From a bacterium (GTDB lineage Bacteria > Krumholzibacteriota > Krumholzibacteriia > LZORAL124-64-63): a stretch of DNA of 64,000 nucleotides. The DNA is taken from positions 788,586 through 852,585 of the forward strand of contig JADJCK010000001.1 of the NCBI GenBank assembly GCA_016703265.1, read 5' to 3'. The notes beneath the pieces are model-generated. The model had not been told where the DNA came from. It searched no databases and was given only the letters and a program-made list of their open reading frames with translations. The translations under genes and the position numbers were made by a program. Position 1 is the first letter of the stretch. Every line of letters begins with the position of its first letter. Of the stretch, positions 57,833 through 64,000 are shown piece after piece.

Positions 57833-60595
57833 CTACGCGTCCAGGTGCGCGGCCACCGCGTGCGCCGCGCCGCCCAGCACGCGCTCCAGTGCGGATGCGT
57901 CGGGCAGTCCCGCCTGCGCCAGGTTGGGCCGGCCGCCGCCCTTGCCGCCGACAGAGGCGGCCAACGCCTTGACGATGTTGCCCGCGTGCAGGCGCCCGGC
58001 CTCGGCGAGTTCCGGCGTGACGGTCACCAGCACGGTGGGCTTGCCCTCGAGGTCGGCTCCCAGCACCACGACGCCCCCGCTGCCGAGCCGATCGCGCGCG
58101 TGGTCGGCCAGCTTGAGGAAGGCATCCTTGTCGGCGACGGCGACCATCGCGCAGACCATGCGCAGGCCGGCCACGGGCACGGGCGAAGCCAGGGCTTCCT
58201 CAGGCCGGCGCGCGCCGAATCCTGCTTCAATCCCGACAATTCCCGACGCAGCAGCTTCTGTTCATTGAGCAGGGCCGCAACCTGGGCCGCGTAGTCGCCG
58301 CCGTCGGCCCGCAGCAGGCCGCCGAGACGCCGCAGTTCGTCATGTTCGCGCCGGATCACCTCCTGCGCGACATCGCCGGCCACGGCCTCGATGCGCCGGA
58401 CGCCGGCCGAGACGCTGCCTTCGCTCGTGATGCGGAAGGGGCCGATGTCGCCCGTGGCCAGGCAGTGGGTGCCGCCGCACAGTTCGAGCGAGAACAGCGA
58501 GCCCGCATCCGGCGGCCGCGCCCGGCACGGGCTGGGCACCATCGTGGATCTCGATGACCCGCACCCGGTCGCCGTACTTCTCGCCGAAGAGCGCCATGGC
58601 ACCGCGCTTCCTGGCATCGTCGATGGCCATGTCCTGGTGGCGGATGACCGGCCGGTTGTCGAGCACGCGCTCCTGCACGATCCTCTCGACCTTCGCCAGT
58701 TCCTCGGGCTTCAGGGCCTGGTCGTGCCGGAAGTCGAACCGCAGGCGGTGCGGGTCGACGACGCTGCCGGCCTGTTCCACATGTTCGCCCAGCACGCGGC
58801 GCAGGGCCGCGTGCAGCAGGTGCGTAGCCGTGTGGTGCCGCATGGTGGCCAGGCGTGCGGCGCTGTCCACGTGCTGGCGCACCGCAGTGGCGGCCGCCAG
58901 GGCGTCCGCCAGTTCCTCGGCGCCGCAGCGCACGACCAGGGCGGGACCCTCCTCCGAAGGCACCGTACCGATGACCTCGAGGCGCGTGCCCATCGGCAAC
59001 AGTTCCAGGGTGCCGGTGTCGCCGACCTGTCCGCCCGATTCCGCGTAGAACGGCGTCTGGTCCAGCACGACATGGGCCACGTCGTTGCCTTCCGGGTCAC
59101 GACCGGCCGGCCGCACCGCCATCGCGCGCCCTTCGCCGGCGACCGCGTCGTAGCCGGTGAAGCGGCTGCGGAACCCGTCCAGTCCGCGTCCCTCGAGGGG
59201 ACGCCAGGCGCCAAGCCCCTCGCGGTAGACGGCCTCGGTGCCGCTCTTGGCCCGCTGCTGTTCCATGCACGTCTCGAATCCGGCGTGGTCGACCGTGAAG
59301 CCGTCCTCGGCCGCGACGATCGCCGTCAGGTCGACCGGAAAACCAAAAGTGTCGTGCAGCTTGAACGCCTCGTCGCCGGTCAGCCGGTCGCGACCGCCGG
59401 CGCGCATGCCGTCGCGGATGTCGCCATAGACCTGCAGGCCCGCGTGCAGCGTGCGGATGAAGCGCTCCTCCTCCTTGCGGATCACGTCGAGGATGCGCGC
59501 ACGACGCTCACGCAGCTCGGGGTAGGCATCGCCCATCTCGTCGATGACGACCTCGGCGATCCGCCAGAGGAACGGCTCCTCCACTCCGAGCAGGTGCCCA
59601 TGCCGCGCCGCACGGCGCAGGATCCGTCGCACCACGTAGCCGCGATCCTGGTTGCTGGGGATGGCGCCGTCGGCCACGGTGAAGGCGCAGGCCCGGGCGT
59701 GGTCGGCCATGACCTGCATCGAGATGCGGGCTTCGCCTTCGGCCTTTTTCCCCGAGATCTCCTCCATGCGGCGGATCATCGGCGTGAAGATGTCGGTTTC
59801 GTAGTTGCTCTGCTTGCCCTGCAGCACGGCCACCAGGCGCTCGAAGCCCAGGCCCGTGTCGACGCTCTTCATGGGCAGCGGGTTCAGGGTGCCGTCCTGC
59901 TGGCGGTCGAACTCCATGAAGACGTGGTTCCACAGCTCGAGCCAGCGGTCGCAGCTGCAGACCCCGACGAAGCAGCCCTTGGGATGGTCGCACTTCGCCT
60001 GCTCGCCCTGGTCGTAGTGGATCTCGGTGCAGGGCCCGCAGGGACCGGTATCGGCCATCGACCAGAAGTTCTCCTCGTCGCCAAGGCTCAGGTCACCCAA
60101 GCGGATGATGCGCTCGGGCGGCAGGCCGACCTCGTCGCGCCAGATGGCGAAGCTCTCGTCGTCGTCCTTGTATACCGAAACCCAGAGCCGCGACTTGTCC
60201 AGGCCCATGACACCGGTCAGGAACTCCCAGCCCCAGACGATGGACTCGCGCTTGTAGTAGTCGCCGAACGACCAGTTGCCGAGCATTTCGAAGAAGGTGT
60301 GGTGGCGCGCGTCCTTGCCTACTTCCTCAAGGTCGTTATGTTTGCCTGAGACCCGCATACACTTTTGGCACGAGGCAGCCCGGACATAATCGCGCTTTTC
60401 GAGGCCCAGGAAGACGCCCTTGAACTGGTTCATCCCGGCGTTGGTGAACTTCAGGGTCGGGTCATCGTGGGGAACCAGCGAAGATGAAGCGACAACCACA
60501 TGGCCGCGTTCGGCGAAAAAAGAGAGAAAACGCGCGCGAATATCCCTGGCTTTCAAGGCGGGCCCCCGCTGTAACTGGTGTTGATTTCGGTTCAT
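57833..60595 (-). CDS. alaS: Alanyl-tRNA synthetase (two frameshifts)
   Basis: The catalytic domain is unmistakable: KARDIRARFLSFFAERGH, SSSLVPHDDPTLKFTNAGMNQFK, KHNDLEEVGKDARHHTFFEMLGNWSFGDYYK and VDTGLGFERLVAVLQGK. The editing domain follows (TPFYAESGGQVGDTG, HHTATHLLHAALRRVLGEHV). The frame then changes near 58535 into the segment with the zinc-site LFSLELCGGTHC and EGSVSAGVRRIEAVAG. It changes again near 58200 into the C-Ala domain (GGVVVLGADLEGKPTVLVTV...SVGGKGGGRPNLAQAG). Total length is about 920 residues. A TTG at 60556 is an alternative start closer to the usual N-terminus. It is an essential single-copy gene in bacteria, so these shifts are almost surely consensus errors. Confidence 0.9.
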
Positions 60596-60666
60596 CCGGC
60601 CGCCAACCGACCGAAGAACAATAGAGACAGAGGGTTGGCCCGGCAGGGCCGCCCATCGGACGGGAC

Positions 60667-60695
60667 AGTGTAAGCCGCGCGCCGATCCGGGTCAA
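60667..60695 (-). promoter_or_regulatory. Promoter of alaS
   Basis: On the minus strand TTGACC and TACACT are separated by 17 bases, about 75-100 bases before the alaS start, in the 127-base gap after glnA. Confidence 0.6.
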
Positions 60696-60722
60696 CCGGC
60701 GGCGGGCGCCCCCTCCCCAAGG

Positions 60723-62094
60723 CTAGAAATCGAAGTACATGGTGTACTCGTAGGGATGCGGACGCCGGTTCATGTCCGCGATCTCGTCCCGCTTGATGGC
60801 CAGCCAGCGCTCGATCAGCTTCTCGTCGAAGACACCGCCCCGCAGCAGGAACTCGTGGTCGTGCTCGAGCGCGTCGAGGGCGTCGGCCAGCGAACGGGGC
60901 AGGTAATCGATGGGCTTGCGCTCGTTGACGGGCACGGCCTCCGGCGCGAAGCCGAGCGCCACCGGGTCGATGCCCTTCTCGATGCCGTCCAGCCCGGCCA
61001 TGAGGATCGCCGCGCAGCAGAGGCAGGATTGGCGGTCAGGTCGGGGGCCGGTACTTTCGACGCGGCGAAGGCTGGCATCACGCACATAGCTCAGGATGCG
61101 GATGGCCGCGCCGCGATTGCTCTTGCCCATCGTGCGCACGGTCAGCGCCTCGAACCCGGGCACCAGGCGCTTGTAGCTGTTGGTGCTCGGATTGGCCAAC
61201 GCGCACAGTGCGGCGGAGATGGGTCAGGATGCCGCCCACGTAACTCAGCGCCTGCTTCGGAGGCTGGCGAAGCCACTGGGGTCGTCGAAGATGTTGCGGC
61301 CGTTCTTCGTCAGGAACTGGTGGAGGTGCCAGCCGCTGCCGGCATTGTCGAGCAGCGGCAGCATGAACGTGACCTTCAGCCCGTGGCGTTCGGCCTGGTT
61401 GAACAGGATGTACTTCGACAGCACGGCGTGGTCGCCGGTCGTCGCCAGGTCTGCGAACCAGCCTTCGATCTCCTGCTGGCCCTGCGCCCCCACTTCGTGG
61501 TGGTGGTAGCGCACGGGAATGCCGAAGTCGGCCATGCACGCGCAGACCTCGTCGCGGAAATCGTCGTAGCGGTCATGCGGATTGCAGGCATGGTATGCGT
61601 TCTGAGACTGGAGCACCTCGCCCTGTGCAGGCGGACGCCCGTGTCATTGGCGCCCGGACGCATGGTTCGCATCGGCGAAGATGTGGAACTCGTACTCCGG
61701 CCCCCACTGCGAGAGGTCGGCGATGCGGAGTCGCGCAGCGCCTTCTCGGCTCTTCGCGCCGAGAGGTGCCGGCTGTCCTGGTTGAACGGCGTACGCGCGT
61801 CGTCGGCCAGGTGCGCCTGCGCGAACATCGTCGCGTCGGCCGCTTGCGGAACGGGTCGAGGCAAGCCGTGTCCAGGTCGGGGATCATCACCATGTCGCTG
61901 GCTTCAACCTTCAGGAAGCCGTAGCTGGATCCGTCGAAGCCGATCCCTTCGCTGCAGACATCCTCCGTGAAGCGCGAAAGCGGGAACGACAGGTGGTGCA
62001 GACGGCCCGCCAGATCGAGCATCTTCAGATCGATGAACTCGATGCCGCGGGATTCGGCGTCGCGCCGCACCTCGGAGAACGTCTTCGGAGTCAT
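60723..62094 (-). CDS. glnA: Glutamine synthetase, type I-like, broken by at least six frameshifts
   Basis: ATG at 62094 follows GGAGG by eight bases. In order the frames read MTPKTFSEVRRDAESRG, then GIGFDGSSYGFLKVEASDM, then (about 61850) MFAQAHLADDARTPFNQD, then (about 61735) IADLSQWGPEYEFHIFADANHAS. From about 61616 they read SQNAYHACNPHDRYDDFRDEV, YHHHEVGAQGQQEIEGWFA and GSGWHLHQFLTKNGRNIF. From about 61200 they read NSYKRLVPGFEAL, SNRGAAIRI, SLRRVESTGPRPD and LIERWLAIKRDEIADMNRRPHPYEYTMYFDF. Active-site elements of the beta-grasp and catalytic domains are all present. It would form glutamine from glutamate, ammonia and ATP. No adenylylation-type C-terminus is needed for this assignment. 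The gene keeps its promoter and ribosome site, which argues for consensus error. Confidence 0.85.
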
Positions 62095-62185
62095 GTCACG
62101 CCCCTCCAGGCCTGGTGCCTCGGATCCGGTGCCAGCGCACAACGAATGGCCGCCATGGCCATACCTGCATTTGCGCCGGCCATCG

Positions 62186-62214
62186 AATATAGGCGCCGGG
62201 CGTCATCGCGCCAA
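62186..62214 (-). promoter_or_regulatory. Promoter of glnA
   Basis: On the minus strand TTGGCG and TATATT are separated by 17 bases, the -10 matching five of six. It lies about 90-120 bases before the glnA start and just after the SDR epimerase stop. No sigma54-type -24/-12 pair was seen. Confidence 0.6.
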
Positions 62215-62244
62215 TTTCAGCCATGAAGGACAGCGGCCGCAGCC

Positions 62245-63156
62245 TCAGGAGCGGACCAGGTCGGCCAGGGCTGCATCCAGTTCCCCGTATTCGAAGCGGA
62301 AGCCCGCCGCCCGCAACGCATTGGGCACGGCGCGCTGGCTGGCCAGGACGATCTCCGCCTTGCGCCCTAGCAGTAGACGCAACGCGAACGCCAGGCACCG
62401 GCAGTCGGGCCGGTTTTGCCCAGCACGCGGGACAGGGCGCGATGAACTGGGACCGGGTCGGGGATCGGGAGCCACGGCGTTGACCGGGCCCTCGATAGCG
62501 GGCTGGTCCAGCACGAAGAGGACGGCGCGGGCGAGGTCGGCGCCGTGGATCCAGGGCACGTACTGCCGGCCGCTGCCGAGGCGCCCGCCGAACCCGGCAC
62601 GCACAGGCGAGACCAGTCGCGGCAACATGCCGCCGGCGGAGTCCAGGACCGCGCCGATGCGCAGCAGCACCACGCGCACGCGTTCATTGCCGGCCTCGCG
62701 GGCGGCGTTCTCCCATTCCACGGCCAGTCGCGCCAGGAAGCCGTCGCCGGGCGGTGCGCTTTCGCCGAGGGCGCGATCACCCTGGTCACCGTAGAAGCCG
62801 GCCGCCGATGCACTCACCAGCGTCACCGGATGATCGGCCGCCGAGATAGCCGCCACGAGGTTGCGTGTGCCGGCCAGTCGCGACCGCCGGATGCGCCGCA
62901 GCTTGCCGCGTGTCCACAGTCCGTTGCCGACCGACTCGCCGGCCAGGTTGATGACGGCATCGGCGGCGCCCACCGCCTCCTGCCAGTCGCCGCCCACGGC
63001 CGGATCGCCTTCGCGGATCTCGACGCCGGCCGGAAGGCGCGCGGCTGCCGTCACCGCATTGCGCGTCAGGCAGGTGACCTGGTCACCGCGCGCCGCGAGC
63101 AGGGCAACGACCCTGCTGCCCACCATTCCGGTTGCACCCGTCACGAAAATCCGCAT
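62245..63156 (-). CDS. TIGR01777-family epimerase (SDR39U1-like), with a short out-of-frame patch
   Basis: ATG at 63156 follows GAGAGG by about ten bases; the product is 303 residues. It starts MRIFVTGATGMVGSRVVALL, has DAVINLAGESVGNGLWT, SASAAGFYGDQGD and WIHGADLARAVLFVL, and ends AFALRLLLGRKAEIVLASQRAVPNALRAAGF. All are typical of this family. Between about 62380 and 62470 the main frame reads an implausible Arg/Pro/Ser patch, while the next frame reads PVPVHRALSRVLGKTGPT, the expected sequence. Two compensating indels therefore flank this patch. The family is widespread but its reaction is poorly defined; it is a predicted NAD(P)-dependent nucleotide-sugar epimerase. Confidence 0.85.
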   Translation of the reverse strand: MRIFVTGATGMVGSRVVALLAARGDQVTCLTRNAVTAAARLPAGVEIREGDPAVGGDWQEAVGAADAVINLAGESVGNGLWTRGKLRRIRRSRLAGTRNLVAAISAADHPVTLVSASAAGFYGDQGDRALGESAPPGDGFLARLAVEWENAAREAGNERVRVVLLRIGAVLDSAGGMLPRLVSPVRAGFGGRLGSGRQYVPWIHGADLARAVLFVLDQPAIEGPVNAVAPDPRPGPSSSRPVPRAGQNRPDCRCLAFALRLLLGRKAEIVLASQRAVPNALRAAGFRFEYGELDAALADLVRS

Positions 63157-63285
63157 CTGCGCCCACCTCTCCGGGGCCCGGCCACGACCATCGACCGGCA
63201 CGCGACAAGTCACCCCGGTGTCCACCGGCGGTTGCCGGGCGGGCCCAGGCGTGATGGTCCGAACCGCCAACGTCCAGGGTAGACG

Positions 63286-64000
63286 ATGCAGTACGACAAT
63301 TTACACATTGTGGGGTCGCCGACGGCTGCGCGACCGTCCGCCTGATCGGACCCGGCGCGCCGGACCTGGGCGCGATGTGCGACGAGTTCGTCGACCTGAT
63401 GCTTCGCCTGCAGGAGGACCGCGCGGCGCGCGTGATCCTGCTGACCGATGGCGATCACGCATTCGACCTGCACCGCGATCTCGAAGGCCTGGCCGGCTCG
63501 CGTGGCCGCGGCCGCGGGTTCGAGTTGCTGGCCGCCGAAGACGAGATCGCCCGCCGCATCGTCACGCTGACCTCCGGGTACCCCAAGCCGGTGCTGGCGG
63601 CAACGCGCGGCAGATCACGATACAGGCCTGGGCCTGTTCCTGGCCGCGGACATCCGTGTCGCGAGCGAGTCGGCCACGTTCACGGCGCCCGACATGTCGG
63701 GTGGACTCGTAGCCGGGTGGGGCCTGAACCTGACCCTCCCGCGCCTGCTCGGGCCGGGCCGCGCCCTCGAGTTCCTGTGGTCGAGCCGCACGGTCGCAGC
63801 GCCCGAGGCGCTGCAGATGGGACTGATCGACCGCCTGCTCCCGGACGACCAGTGGGAACAGGAGGTTTTCGCCCTCACTCAGAGGGGCTGCCGGAATCCC
63901 CAGCCTGCCTGCCTGACCAAGCTCGCGGTGCAGCAGTCTCTACCGTGCTCGACCTCACCTCGATGCTGGCCCTGGAATGGGAGTCGCGGCAGCAGTGCTG
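63286..64000 (+). CDS. Enoyl-CoA hydratase/isomerase family protein, 3' partial and frameshifted
   Basis: The ATG at 63286 opens MQYDNLHIVG. The frame then changes near 63313 to VADGCATVRLIGPGAPDLGAMCDEFVDLMLRLQEDRAARVILLTDG. It changes again near 63610 to DTGLGLFLAADIRVASESATFTAPDMSGGLVAGWGLNLTLPRLLG, and near 63940 to VLDLTSMLALEWESRQQ, running off the window. The crotonase fold is recognisable from LFLAADIRVASESATF..P, the GGLVAGWG...LPRLLGPGRALEFLW oxyanion/CoA region and APEALQMGLIDRLLP. It would act on acyl-CoA thioesters. The first oxyanion segment (normally AVxGxxxGGG) is damaged at the second frameshift, so activity cannot be judged. Confidence 0.7.

Overview
The window is a 64 kb stretch of high-GC bacterial chromosome. 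Genes run in compact, often overlapping operons. I see no rRNA, tRNA, CRISPR array, insertion sequence, integrase or phage gene. The host is a Gram-negative-type (diderm) cell: it encodes a heptose epimerase for LPS core (HldD), a lipid A acyltransferase (LpxL/HtrB), an OmpP1/FadL outer-membrane channel and several lipoproteins. Two secreted proteins end in the FlgD-like 'YPNPFNP' tail typical of FCB-related lineages such as Krumholzibacteriota, Eisenbacteria and Latescibacterota. My guess is an uncultured member of such a lineage; that placement is inference.

Layout. 1-6.8 kb: secreted and surface proteins (a broken pair, an SBBP beta-propeller protein, a ZU5-like lipoprotein, a small exported protein). 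7.5-14.1 kb: a histidine kinase and response regulator translationally coupled to an unusual 1544-residue protein with an acyl-AMP ligase N-terminus, a large uncharacterised middle and a GNAT-like C-terminus. 14.1-19.6 kb (minus strand): PrsW-type protease, STAS protein, Rrf2/IscR-like regulator, hybrid histidine kinase, biotin ligase. 19.8-25.5 kb (plus): FadL channel with an SGNH lipoprotein, then rhomboid protease, methyltransferase and glycosyltransferase. 25.5-37.5 kb (minus): RNase E/G, radical SAM/DUF2344 protein, purF, an unknown gene, a purL-purQ fusion, a tetraheme cytochrome and purB. 37.7-41.7 kb (plus): MATE and EamA transporters and a CZB-containing chemoreceptor. 41.6-49.4 kb (minus): a tightly packed run asd-ecfT-truA-talC-htrA-epimerase-hldD-Rsm22-like. 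49.6-56.8 kb: a HEAT-repeat/cyclophilin lipoprotein, an ABC-2 exporter and a second two-component system. 56.9-64 kb (minus, then plus at the end): lpxL, alaS, glnA, an SDR epimerase and the start of an enoyl-CoA hydratase.

A major caveat concerns sequence quality. Between about 1.3 and 40.1 kb I detect no interrupted gene. Outside that block many recognisable conserved genes are split by single-base frameshifts: the first 1.3 kb, the chemoreceptor, lpxL, alaS, glnA, the SDR epimerase and the enoyl-CoA hydratase. glnA and alaS are core genes and keep good promoters, so I read most of these breaks as consensus errors rather than gene decay. Coordinates of those genes span the whole reconstructed locus.

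Several operons are preceded by recognisable sigma70-like promoters, mostly TTGNCN-16/17-TANNNT. Start codons were chosen using Shine-Dalgarno matches and overlap with upstream stop codons.
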